A program made the translations under genes and the position numbers. Under the pieces are notes generated by a model. It was not told the DNA's origin. It worked only from the letters and a program-made list of their open reading frames with translations, and made no database searches. Below are positions 41,637 to 50,158 of a stretch of DNA of 64,000 nucleotides, in pieces. How positions within the stretch are numbered: position 1 is the first letter of the stretch; each line of letters opens with the position of its first letter. Source of the DNA: Leptotrichia sp. HSP-536. GTDB taxonomy: Bacteria; Fusobacteriota; Fusobacteriia; Fusobacteriales; Leptotrichiaceae. The stretch covers positions 1-64,000 of the forward strand of contig NZ_CP165647.1 of assembly GCF_041199985.1 (NCBI RefSeq). Direction: 5' to 3'.

Positions 41637-43001
41637 ATGGTATTAAAAACTAAATTATTCGGACATACGTATGAATTTAAATCTGTAAAAGATGTGCAGA
41701 ATAAAGCAAGTGAATTTAGATCAGGAGATGAACTTGCTGGAGTAAGTGCAAGCACAGCGGAAGAAAGAGTTGCCGCAAAAGCTGTACTGGCTGAATTAAC
41801 ATTGAGAGATTTGAGAAATAATCCTGCAGTGCCTTATGAAGAAGATGAAGTTACAAGAATTATACAGGATGCTGTAAATGAAAAAATTTATGGAGAAATA
41901 AAAAACTGGACTGTAAGTGAATTAAGAGAATGGATTTTAGACTCTCATACAAGTGGTGACGACATAAAGAGAATTAGTAAAGGTCTTACAAGTGAAATGG
42001 TAGCAGCAGTTGCTAAACTTATGAGTAACATGGATCTTATTCAAGGAGCAAGCAAAATAAGAATTAAAAAATTCTGTAATACTGAAATAGGTGGAGAAGG
42101 AATACTTGCGACAAGATTGCAACCTAACCACACAACTGATGATCCAGATGGAATTATGCTTTCTACGTATGAGGGGCTTAGCTTTGGGCAAGGAGACGCA
42201 TTGCTAGGATTAAACCCAGTTGATGACAGTGTTGACAGTGTTATGAGAGTATTGCACAGATTCCATGAAATAAAAACTAAATGGGAAATTCCTACACAAA
42301 TATGTGTATTGGCTCACGTAACTACACAAATGGAAGCAGTTAGAAGAGAAGCGCCTACAGACTTGATTTTCCAAAGTATTGCAGGATCTGAAAAAGGAAA
42401 TGAAGCATTTGGTATAACTGGAGATATGATTCAAGAAGCAAGAGAATTGGCATTAAAACACGGAACAGCAACAGGACCTAACGTAATGTACTTTGAAACA
42501 GGACAAGGTTCAGAATTATCATCAGACGCACACCATGGATGCGATCAGGTTACAATGGAAGCAAGATGTTACGGATTTGCCAAAAAATTTGATCCATTTA
42601 TTGTAAATACGGTTGTTGGATTTATTGGACCAGAATATCTTTATAACAGCAAACAAGTAATAAGAGCTGGACTTGAAGATCATTTTATGGGTAAACTTAC
42701 AGGAATTTCAATGGGAGTTGATGCTTGCTACACTAACCACATGAAAGCTGATCAAAATGATATTGAAAACTTGAAAATATTATTGACGGTTGCGGGATGC
42801 AACTACTTTATGGCTATTCCTGCAGGAGACGACATCATGCTTAACTATCAAACATCTTCTTATCACGATGATGCTACATTAAGAGACATATGTAACAGAA
42901 GACCTATAAAACCTTTTGAACAATGGTTAGAAAAAATGGGAATAATGAAAGATGGAAAACTTACAGATAGAGCCGGAGATGCTTCAATTTTCTTAAAATA
43001 G
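41637..43001 (+). CDS. eutB: Ethanolamine ammonia-lyase large subunit EutB
   Basis: Adenosylcobalamin-dependent lyase subunit that converts ethanolamine to acetaldehyde and ammonia. 454 residues with the TIM-barrel family signature: LTSEMVAAVAKLMSNMDLIQGASKI, TRLQPNHTTDDPDGI, SYEGLSFGQGDALLGLNPVDDS, NVMYFETGQGSELSSDAHHGCDQVTMEARCYG. Full length, RBS GAGAGG. It is followed 13 bp later by eutC. Confidence 0.97.
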   Translation: MVLKTKLFGHTYEFKSVKDVQNKASEFRSGDELAGVSASTAEERVAAKAVLAELTLRDLRNNPAVPYEEDEVTRIIQDAVNEKIYGEIKNWTVSELREWILDSHTSGDDIKRISKGLTSEMVAAVAKLMSNMDLIQGASKIRIKKFCNTEIGGEGILATRLQPNHTTDDPDGIMLSTYEGLSFGQGDALLGLNPVDDSVDSVMRVLHRFHEIKTKWEIPTQICVLAHVTTQMEAVRREAPTDLIFQSIAGSEKGNEAFGITGDMIQEARELALKHGTATGPNVMYFETGQGSELSSDAHHGCDQVTMEARCYGFAKKFDPFIVNTVVGFIGPEYLYNSKQVIRAGLEDHFMGKLTGISMGVDACYTNHMKADQNDIENLKILLTVAGCNYFMAIPAGDDIMLNYQTSSYHDDATLRDICNRRPIKPFEQWLEKMGIMKDGKLTDRAGDASIFLK

Positions 43002-43014
43002 GGAGGAAAAATCA

Positions 43015-43956
43015 ATGTTATCAGAAAGAGAACTAAAAGACGTAATTGAAAAAATAATAAGTGAAATAAAAATAGAGGAAACGCCAGCAAAAGAAACACC
43101 TGTCACAGTTATGGAAGAAAAAACACCAGTTGTCAGCACAAGTTCCACTTATGACCAAGATGAAAATCCACGTGAAAATCCACACATTGTAAATGGGGAA
43201 GTAAGGGATATCGGAAAAATAAACGTAAAAGAGCAGATGCTTGTGGATAATCCTGAAGACAGGGAAGAATATATGAAATTAAAACAAAAAACATCTGCAA
43301 GGCTAGGAATCGGAAGAGCTGGAACAAGAATGAGAACGGAAGTTTTGTTAAGATTAAGAGCAGATCACGCTGCTGCACAAGATGCTGTATTTAATGACGT
43401 TCCTACAGAATTTCTAGATGAACTTGGATTATTTGAAATTACTACTGAATGTGAAAGCAGAGACCAATATATTACACGTCCTGACTTGGGTAGAAAAATT
43501 TCGCAAGAAGGAATAAAAATCATAGAAGAAAAATGTAAGAAAAATCCAACAGTGCAAATAGTAGTGTCAGACGGGCTAAGTTCAACTGCGATTGAAGCGA
43601 ATGCTAAAAATATAATACCTGCAATGTTAAATGGGCTTAAAGGATATGGAATTGATACTGGTACGCCGTTCTTTATCAAATATGGAAGAGTTGGAGCAGG
43701 AGATCATGTTGGAGAAATCTTGAACGCTGAAGTTGTGTGTATATTAATCGGAGAACGTCCAGGACTTACAACTGCTGAAAGTATGAGTGCCTACATTACT
43801 TACAAGGCTCGTCCAGGAATTTCTGAAGCAAAAAGAACAGTTGTGTCAAATATTCATAAGGATGGGACTCCTTCATCAGAAGCAGGAGCGCACGTTGCAA
43901 CATTAATTAAGAAAATAATTGATGCAAAAGCAAGTGGACAAGACTTGAAATTATAA
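43015..43956 (+). CDS. eutC: Ethanolamine ammonia-lyase small subunit EutC
   Basis: Small subunit that forms the cobalamin-binding face of ethanolamine ammonia-lyase. 313 residues. The first ~22 (SERELKDVIEKIISEIKIEE) are an encapsulation-like amphipathic helix, then a Pro/Thr-rich linker. The core starts near residue 75: SARLGIGRAGTRMRTEVLLRLRADHAAAQDAVF, VVSDGLSSTAIEAN, FFIKYGRVGAGDHVGE, LIGERPGLTTAESMSAY. RBS GGGAGG. Confidence 0.96.
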   Translation: MLSERELKDVIEKIISEIKIEETPAKETPVTVMEEKTPVVSTSSTYDQDENPRENPHIVNGEVRDIGKINVKEQMLVDNPEDREEYMKLKQKTSARLGIGRAGTRMRTEVLLRLRADHAAAQDAVFNDVPTEFLDELGLFEITTECESRDQYITRPDLGRKISQEGIKIIEEKCKKNPTVQIVVSDGLSSTAIEANAKNIIPAMLNGLKGYGIDTGTPFFIKYGRVGAGDHVGEILNAEVVCILIGERPGLTTAESMSAYITYKARPGISEAKRTVVSNIHKDGTPSSEAGAHVATLIKKIIDAKASGQDLKL

Positions 43957-44018
43957 AAAATAATTTAAATAGTTGAAATTTAAGAATAAAAATAAAATTA
44001 ATATTTTTAGGAGGAAAA

Positions 44019-44672
44019 ATGAAAGGCGATAGATTAAAAGCTAATGTATTAGCTGTGAGATTAATTCCGAATGTAGATAGTGATATGGCTAAAGAATTAG
44101 GATTGCCAAACGAACATAGAAGTATAGGGATTTTGACGGCAGACTGTGATGACGTTACATATACTGCTTTGGATGATGCTACGAAAAAGGCTGTTGTGGA
44201 TGTGACTTATGGAAAATCATTCTACGGTGGAGCTGCAAATGCGAATACAAAACTGGCTGGAGAAGTAATAGGAATTTTATCAGGACCTACTCCTGCTGAA
44301 GTAAAAAGTGGACTTGCCGCAGCAGTTGACTTTATTGAAAACGAGGCAGCATTTATAAGTGCAAATGATGATGACAGCATCGCATATTTTGCACATTGCA
44401 TATCAAGAACAGGAACTTATTTGTCAAAAACTGCAGGAATTCCAGAAGGTGAATCTTTGGCTTACTTAATAGCACCGCCACTAGAAGCAATGTATGCTCT
44501 GGATGTTGCATTAAAAGCTGCTGATGTGAGATTGGTTGCATTTTATGGACCGCCTTCAGAAACAAACTTTGGTGGAGGACTTTTGACAGGAAGCCAATCT
44601 GCATGTAAAGCTGCTTGTGATGCGTTCGCTGAAGCAGTACAGGCTGTGGCAGACAATCCATTGAATTATTAA
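44019..44672 (+). CDS. eutL: Microcompartment trimeric shell protein EutL
   Basis: A tandem-BMC trimer with a gated pore. 217 residues: LKANVLAVRLIPNVDSDMAKELGLP, GILTADCDDVTYTALDDATKKA, YGKSFYGGAANANTKLAGEVIGILSGP, and the second BMC half ALDVALKAADVRLVAFYGPPSETNFGGGLLTGSQSACKAACDAF. RBS GGAGG. The following 267-bp gap separates it from eutH and contains hairpins but no ORF. Confidence 0.96.
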   Translation: MKGDRLKANVLAVRLIPNVDSDMAKELGLPNEHRSIGILTADCDDVTYTALDDATKKAVVDVTYGKSFYGGAANANTKLAGEVIGILSGPTPAEVKSGLAAAVDFIENEAAFISANDDDSIAYFAHCISRTGTYLSKTAGIPEGESLAYLIAPPLEAMYALDVALKAADVRLVAFYGPPSETNFGGGLLTGSQSACKAACDAFAEAVQAVADNPLNY

Positions 44673-44889
44673 TTTAAAAACAAGTTAATTATTATAAATT
44701 AGAATTGTCTTGTGAATTTATAGCATTAATTCCATTAAACCAAAAAATTATTTTGATTAGGCAATTCTATATTTTTCTAAAATATTTGAGAAAAACCTTA
44801 TAGTTAAATATAAATTTTATTTGCAATTTTTTACAATCAAATAAAAAATATTTTATAGGAATTAACAAAAATATAACATAATTTTGAGT

Positions 44890-44923
44890 ATTTTCACTTA
44901 AAATAGAAAATTTGAGTGAAAAT
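44890..44923 (+). promoter_or_regulatory. Inverted repeat immediately upstream of the eutH RBS
   Basis: Perfect 9-bp arms ATTTTCACT (44890-44898) and AGTGAAAAT (44915-44923), ending 4 bp before GGGAGG. As RNA it could occlude or expose the ribosome site; as DNA it could be an operator. An upstream pair TAGAATTG/CAATTCTA (about 44700/44764) followed by TATTTTT could be a partial terminator. Neither hairpin has an ANTAR hexaloop. Confidence 0.4.
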
Positions 44924-44939
44924 TTGGGAGGAATGTAAA

Positions 44940-46037
44940 ATGGGAATAGATAAAATAATAATAATTATTATGACTATTTTTATGGCAATAGGTGGAATAG
45001 ATAAAATATTTGGAAATAAACTGGGATATGGTGAAAAATTTGAAGAAGGAATAATGGCTATGGGTTCACTTGCGGTTGCCATGGTCGGGATTATTTCTTT
45101 AGCACCAGTTTTAGGAAATCTTTTGACTCCAGTAGTAGGGCCTATTTATTCAGCATTAGGAGCAGATCCAGCAATGTTTGCAACAACACTTCTTGCAAAT
45201 GATATGGGAGGAGCTCCACTTGCATTGAAAATGGCTCAAAATCCTGAAGCTGGGAAATTAGCAGCATTTATATTGGGTTCTATGATGGGACCAACTATTG
45301 TGTTTACAATACCAGTGGCATTGGGAATAATTGAAAAAGATGACAATCCTTATCTAGCAAAAGGGATTTTAGCTGGAATTACTACAATACCATTAGGAGT
45401 ACTTGCGGGTGGATTAGTAGCTGGATTTCCAATTGGATTGATCTTAGTGAATCTGATACCAATAATAATCGTTTCAGCGTTAATCATTTTAGGATTAATT
45501 TTTATACCTGAAAAAATGACAAAAGGATTTGCAATTTTTGGGCAAGCGGTGGTAATTATAATAACAATAGGGTTAGTAGCGGCGATAATTCAAGAATTAA
45601 CAGGATTTGTGGTAATTCCCGGTATGGCTCCAATAACTGATGGATTAGGAACAGTTGGAGCGATTGCGATAGTGCTGGCTGGAGCATATCCGTTAGTGCA
45701 TTTTATTACAAAAGTATTTGGAAAACCGCTGGAAGTATTAGGAAAAGGACTTGGAATGAATGAAGCTGGAGCGGCTGGATTAGTTGCAACTTTGGCTAAC
45801 AATATTCCAATGTTTGGAATTTTAAAAGATATGGATGCAAATGGAAAAGTTATGAATATTGCCTTTGCAGTAAGTGCGGCATTCGTTTTTGGGGATCACT
45901 TAGGATTTACAGCTGGATTTGATGGTGGAAAATATACTCAAATGATTTTCCCAATGATAGTTGGAAAATTAGTGGCAGGAGTAACAGCAATATTGGTAGC
46001 AAAAATATTATTTTGTAAAAAAGAAACTATAAAATAA
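44940..46037 (+). CDS. eutH: Ethanolamine transporter EutH
   Basis: Integral membrane permease for ethanolamine. 365 residues with about ten hydrophobic segments and family motifs ATTLLANDMGGAPLALKMAQNPEAGKLAAFILGSMMGPTIVFTIPVALG, PYLAKGILAGI, MNEAGAAGLVATLANNIPMFG, FGDHLGFTAGFD. ATG 44940 has GGGAGG upstream; the frame is also open from a GTG at 44916. Confidence 0.94.
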   Translation: MGIDKIIIIIMTIFMAIGGIDKIFGNKLGYGEKFEEGIMAMGSLAVAMVGIISLAPVLGNLLTPVVGPIYSALGADPAMFATTLLANDMGGAPLALKMAQNPEAGKLAAFILGSMMGPTIVFTIPVALGIIEKDDNPYLAKGILAGITTIPLGVLAGGLVAGFPIGLILVNLIPIIIVSALIILGLIFIPEKMTKGFAIFGQAVVIIITIGLVAAIIQELTGFVVIPGMAPITDGLGTVGAIAIVLAGAYPLVHFITKVFGKPLEVLGKGLGMNEAGAAGLVATLANNIPMFGILKDMDANGKVMNIAFAVSAAFVFGDHLGFTAGFDGGKYTQMIFPMIVGKLVAGVTAILVAKILFCKKETIK

Positions 46038-46069
46038 AAAATAAAATAATATACCCAAGGAGATGAAAT

Positions 46070-47215
46070 ATGAAACTTAATGTGAAAAAATTGATTGGAT
46101 TATTGGTATTTTTACTTATGGCATTAGTGTTATCAGCTGCCAATTTAGACGAATTAAGGTGGGTTCCCAAAAATAGGGAAGCCTTATCAAAACTTATAGA
46201 TGAAAATAAGAATAAAGGAAACTATGTTGTTTTTGACTGGGATTATACGTCGATTTATCAAGATACACAAGAAAATCTATTTAGATACCAAATAGATAAT
46301 TTGAAATTTGAAATGACACCTGCTGCCTTTTCTAAGGCAATCAGAAAGGATATTCCACTAGATAATTTTGATAAGGAATATTCAAATGTGAAGGGACAGC
46401 CTATTAATATTACAAAAATAGCAAATGACTTGGATAAAAGATATACTTTCCTTTATAATAATTATATAAAAAATAAAAAAATGTCTTTAGAAAAAATAAA
46501 AGCTACAGAAGAATTCAAAGACTTTAGAGGAAAATTGGCATTTCTTTATGAAGCAATAGGTGGAAGTTTTTCTCATGACATTGCTTACCCATGGGTTCTT
46601 TACCTGTTTGACAATATGACTGTGGAAGAAGTGCAAAAATTGGCGAAAGAAGCTAATGATTTTGGAATAGGAAATAAACTTGGAAAATATGTTCTTGAAT
46701 CAAGTGATAAGCTGACAGGTGAAGCTGGAAAAGTTAAATATGAATACAAGAGTGGATTAAGAACTCAACCTGAAACAGCTAACTTATTTCATGAATTTGA
46801 AAAAAATGGTATAAAAGTGTATATAGTTTCAGCTTCTCTTGAAGATATAGTAAAAGTTTTCGCAAGTGACAAATCTTATGGATATAATTTGAGTCCTGAC
46901 AGCGTTTACGGAATGCGTCTTGAAATGAATGGAAATAAATATAGAGCTGAATACAAGAATGGTTATCCACAAACACAAACTAAAGGAAAAGTTGAAGTAA
47001 TAAATAAATATTTAAAATCTAAACATGGTGGAAAAGATCCTATTTTAGTTGCAGGTGACAGTATAGGAGATGCTAATATGCTTTCTGAATATAAAGGTAC
47101 AAAAATTTTACTTCTTATGAAAAGAAAAGGAAAACTTGACGACTTAGCAAAAGATCCAAGAGCATTAATTCAAATAAGAAGTGAACAAACAGGATTATTC
47201 GTTCCTGAAAATTAA
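46070..47215 (+). CDS. Secreted HAD-family phosphatase in the eut operon
   Basis: 381 residues with a signal peptide (LIGLLVFLLMALVLSAA) and no lipobox. HAD motif I is VVFDWDYTSIY, with nucleophile Asp56 and acid/base Asp58. Motif II is IYIVSAS-like (VYIVSASLED) and motif III/IV is VAGDSIGDANML. The insertion of ~200 residues between motifs I and II suggests a large cap. The layout resembles periplasmic phosphorylcholine phosphatase of Pseudomonas and SerB-like HADs. Between eutH and eutQ, it may release ethanolamine from phosphoethanolamine outside the cytoplasm (inference). RBS AAGGAG. Confidence 0.8.
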   Translation: MKLNVKKLIGLLVFLLMALVLSAANLDELRWVPKNREALSKLIDENKNKGNYVVFDWDYTSIYQDTQENLFRYQIDNLKFEMTPAAFSKAIRKDIPLDNFDKEYSNVKGQPINITKIANDLDKRYTFLYNNYIKNKKMSLEKIKATEEFKDFRGKLAFLYEAIGGSFSHDIAYPWVLYLFDNMTVEEVQKLAKEANDFGIGNKLGKYVLESSDKLTGEAGKVKYEYKSGLRTQPETANLFHEFEKNGIKVYIVSASLEDIVKVFASDKSYGYNLSPDSVYGMRLEMNGNKYRAEYKNGYPQTQTKGKVEVINKYLKSKHGGKDPILVAGDSIGDANMLSEYKGTKILLLMKRKGKLDDLAKDPRALIQIRSEQTGLFVPEN

Positions 47216-47239
47216 TATGGTAATTTGGGAGGAAGAACA

Positions 47240-47704
47240 ATGGATTTAAAAAATTTAGACAGAGAAACATTAGAAAAAATACTTAGAAAAGTAGTACAAG
47301 AAGAACTAAAGAGAAAAGTCGGAGGATTTGAAAAACATATTGATAAAAGTGGAGTTGGAGTTGTTAAAATTCCTACTGTAAAACCAGAAAAATTTGATAC
47401 AGGAAATCCAAATGACAAAGTGTTCCTGACAGATGTATTTTCAATTGAGGAAAGTGGAAGATTAAGCTGTGGAGTTATGGAAATGGAAGAATCTACATTT
47501 GATTGGGAATTGAACTATGACGAGATAGACTATGTAATAGATGGAACATTAGAAATCATAGTTGATGGAAATAAAGTTACAGGAAATAGAGGAGATGCCA
47601 TTTTAATTCCTAAAGGTTCAAAAATAAAATTTAGTGCTCCTAACTTTGCAAGATTTTTATATGTAATTTATCCTGCAAATTGGGAAGAAACTATAAAAAA
47701 ATAG
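47240..47704 (+). CDS. eutQ: EutQ, cupin-type ethanolamine-utilisation protein
   Basis: 154 residues. An N-terminal amphipathic helix (LKNLDRETLEKILRKVVQEELKRK) typical of encapsulation peptides precedes a cupin barrel (VFSIEESGRLSCGVMEMEESTFDWELNYDEIDYVIDGTLEIIVDGNKVTGNRGDAILIPKGSKIKF). Salmonella EutQ has acetate kinase activity, so with EutP the operon would encode two such enzymes. ATG 47240 follows GGGAGGA; the TTG at 47225 would place the RBS inside the gene. Last gene of the operon. Confidence 0.92.
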   Translation: MDLKNLDRETLEKILRKVVQEELKRKVGGFEKHIDKSGVGVVKIPTVKPEKFDTGNPNDKVFLTDVFSIEESGRLSCGVMEMEESTFDWELNYDEIDYVIDGTLEIIVDGNKVTGNRGDAILIPKGSKIKFSAPNFARFLYVIYPANWEETIKK

Positions 47705-47719
47705 AATAATCAAAAAAGA

Positions 47720-47762
47720 GGCTGTTAGTCACTACATTATACAAAGGTGCTAACAGCCTTTT
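47720..47762 (+). terminator. Terminator of the eut operon
   Basis: Stem GGCTGTTAG (47720-47728) / CTAACAGCC (47750-47758) followed by TTTTG. The preceding A-run (47712-47717) gives a U-run on the other strand, so it probably also stops the convergent transporter operon. Confidence 0.9.
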
Positions 47763-47798
47763 GTATTATTTAAATGGAAAAATACTATAAAGATAAAT

Positions 47799-48569
47799 TT
47801 ATTGAATAGTTTCAATAAAATCTACAGCTTTTCCCAAAATACGTTTTATCCGTTCATTTTTTACTATGATAGGAGAATCAAGATTTTCAATAATATCAGC
47901 TATTTCTCCATTTTCTATTATAACTATTTTGTCGCATAAGTAATAGCAGGCTTCAAAATCGTGGGAAACAAAAATGTATGTTAAATTCATAGTTTCCTTT
48001 AGTGAACCAAGCAGTTCAAGTATTTGCTCCTGAATGATAGGATCAAGACCGCTCACAGATTCATCAAATATGATTATTTCAGGTTCCAGTATTAATGCTC
48101 TTGCGATACAGACCCTTTGTAGCTGTCCTCCGCTTAGTTGAGTGGCTTTTTGTGACATAAATTCAGAGTCAAGTCCTACTTTTTCTAAAAAATTTTCTGC
48201 ACGTTTTTTCATTTTCTCGTATGAAATTTCTTTTTTATAGTGTATTTTTAGAGGTTCAGTCAAAACTTCCTCTACTGTATATTTTGGATTTACTGCACCA
48301 AAAGCATTTTGAAAAACTAACTGAATTTTACGATGAATTAAGGATAACTGCTTTTTATTGATATTTTTGTATGATATTTCATTAAATATGATATTTCCTT
48401 CATCAAAAGATTCCAGTCCTACAAGCAGTTTTGATAATGTACTTTTTCCTGAACCACTTTCTCCCATAATACCAAGACATTCATTTTGTGAAATAGATAA
48501 ATTTATTTTGGACAAAATGGCTTTTTTATCATAGTATTTGCTTACATTTTCAATTACTAATTTTTTCAT
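47799..48569 (-). CDS. ABC transporter ATP-binding protein (NikE/OppF type), operon 1
   Basis: 256 residues: Walker A GESGSGKSTLSKLL, Q-loop VFQNAFGAVNP, signature LSGGQLQRVCIARAL, Walker B IIIFDESVSG, H-loop FVSHDFEACYYLCDKI. Cytoplasmic motor of a Nik/Opp/Dpp-type importer. It is the last gene of the leftward A-B-C-D-E operon, 1 bp after the partner ATPase. The operon lies behind a cobalamin riboswitch, which favours cobalt (or nickel) over peptides. Confidence 0.9.
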   Translation of the reverse strand: MKKLVIENVSKYYDKKAILSKINLSISQNECLGIMGESGSGKSTLSKLLVGLESFDEGNIIFNEISYKNINKKQLSLIHRKIQLVFQNAFGAVNPKYTVEEVLTEPLKIHYKKEISYEKMKKRAENFLEKVGLDSEFMSQKATQLSGGQLQRVCIARALILEPEIIIFDESVSGLDPIIQEQILELLGSLKETMNLTYIFVSHDFEACYYLCDKIVIIENGEIADIIENLDSPIIVKNERIKRILGKAVDFIETIQ

Positions 48570-48570
48570 A

Positions 48571-49356
48571 TCAAATTCCTTCTTTTTTGTATCTTGTGTA
48601 GCGTTTTCTCAATATTAATGATTTCCCGTAGTCACTTTGAGGATTTTTTAACATATCAGAAGTATTACCTTTTTCAATCAAATTTCCATTTTTCATAATA
48701 ATTATTTTTCCATCAAGTTCTTTTGCGAGGTTGTAATCATGAGTAATTACTATAAGTGAGGTGTTTTGGGATTGCAGATTTTTTAGTAATTCAGTAACTT
48801 TTTCGGTATTATAGTAATCAAGGGCTGAAGTAGGCTCATCGGCTATCAGTAGCTCAGGTTCTAGTTGAATCATCATGGAAAACATTATTCTTTGTAACAT
48901 TCCCCCGCTTAATTGGAATGGATATTTTTTCATTAGTGTTTCTGGGTTTGGAAGATTTAATTTTTTCATTTCTTCAATCATCTTCTTTATACATTCTTTT
49001 TTTGACAAGCCAAGCCTGCTTTGAAACAGTTCTACAGCGTGAGATTCCACATTTTGAAAAGGGTTAAACACAGCCATAGGATTTTGGGAAATGTATGAAA
49101 TTTTTTTACCTCTGTATTCATTCCACTCCTTTTCTGATAATTTCAATAAATCTTTTTCATCAAAAAATATATTTCCATTTATACTGGCATTATCAGGCTT
49201 TATTCCTACTAATAATCTAGAAAGCATTGTTTTTCCTGAACCGCTTTCACCGATGATAATAAGAGTTTCTCCCTTTGGTAATGTAAATGAAATGTCATTT
49301 AGTATTGTTTTGTTATCAATACTGATTTTTAGTGCATTTATATCTAATTTTTCCAT
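48571..49356 (-). CDS. ABC transporter ATP-binding protein (NikD/OppD type), operon 1
   Basis: 261 residues: Walker A GESGSGKTMLSRLLVG, Q-loop SYISQNPMAVFNPFQ, signature LSGGMLQRIMFSMMI, Walker B LLIADEPTSALD, H-loop VITHDYNLAKEL. Lacks the long C-terminal Opp-type extension, as in NikD. It overlaps the upstream permease gene by 13 bp. Pairs with the ATPase encoded downstream. Confidence 0.9.
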   Translation of the reverse strand: MEKLDINALKISIDNKTILNDISFTLPKGETLIIIGESGSGKTMLSRLLVGIKPDNASINGNIFFDEKDLLKLSEKEWNEYRGKKISYISQNPMAVFNPFQNVESHAVELFQSRLGLSKKECIKKMIEEMKKLNLPNPETLMKKYPFQLSGGMLQRIMFSMMIQLEPELLIADEPTSALDYYNTEKVTELLKNLQSQNTSLIVITHDYNLAKELDGKIIIMKNGNLIEKGNTSDMLKNPQSDYGKSLILRKRYTRYKKEGI

Positions 49357-50156
49357 AATTTTTTAATTCCTTTATTATCAAAAGTTTCACCTAACAGATT
49401 AAATGTTAAAACTGTTATGAAGATAGCAAGTCCTGGATACAGCACCAGCCCTGGAATTCGTCTGAAGTAAGGTTTTGCATCATTTAGCATCATTCCCCAT
49501 TCGGATATGTTTGGCTGTACTCCTATTCCTAAAAAGGAAAATCCTGAAATCATTAAAATTATATTTCCAATATTCATTAGGGCTGCAATTAAGACAGGCT
49601 TGAAAACAAAAGGAAGAATATGTTTTCTTATTATGAAAAAGGGCGAAGCTCCGATTGCCTGTGCCGCCTGAACATACTCCTGCTGTTTGACGCTAGAAAC
49701 TGTATTTCTTAAAATTCTTGCATAGTAAATCCATTCAACAGCGCTTACAGCAATTACAATGTTTCCTATTCCTTGTCCTAAAATGCCGACAAATGCCATT
49801 GACAAAAGAAAACTCGGAAAAGCCATGAAGACATTTACAATCCATAAAAATATTTTATCCAGCTTCCCTCCAAACCAGCCTGCCAAAATTCCTACAGGAA
49901 AGCTTATGCATAATGTAACAACTGTAATTAGTGCTGAAATCATAAGTGACAGCCTTGTTCCGTAGATTAGTCTTGAAAGAACATCCCTTCCCATATGATC
50001 TGTTCCCAGCTTATGAAGTTTGCTTGGAAGCTGAAGTTTTTGCGAAATATCAGTAAACTGTGGATCATAAGGAGCAAGTAAAGGTGCAAAAATAGCAATG
50101 AAAATCAATACAGCAAGTAATGATACTGAAAAATAAAATAGTTTTCTTTTTTTCAT
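49344..50156 (-). CDS. ABC transporter permease (NikC/OppC type), operon 1
   Basis: 270 residues with six hydrophobic segments. The N-terminal LLAPYDPQFTDISQKLQLPSKLHKLGTDHMGRDVLSRLIYG is the typical DppC/NikC opening. The cytoplasmic EAA-type loop is YVQAAQAIGASPFFIIRKHILP, and the ending is SFLGIGVQPNISEWGMMLNDA. It lies 2 bp after nikB-like. Confidence 0.92.
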   Translation of the reverse strand: MKKRKLFYFSVSLLAVLIFIAIFAPLLAPYDPQFTDISQKLQLPSKLHKLGTDHMGRDVLSRLIYGTRLSLMISALITVVTLCISFPVGILAGWFGGKLDKIFLWIVNVFMAFPSFLLSMAFVGILGQGIGNIVIAVSAVEWIYYARILRNTVSSVKQQEYVQAAQAIGASPFFIIRKHILPFVFKPVLIAALMNIGNIILMISGFSFLGIGVQPNISEWGMMLNDAKPYFRRIPGLVLYPGLAIFITVLTFNLLGETFDNKGIKKLWKN

Positions 50157-50158
50157 AA

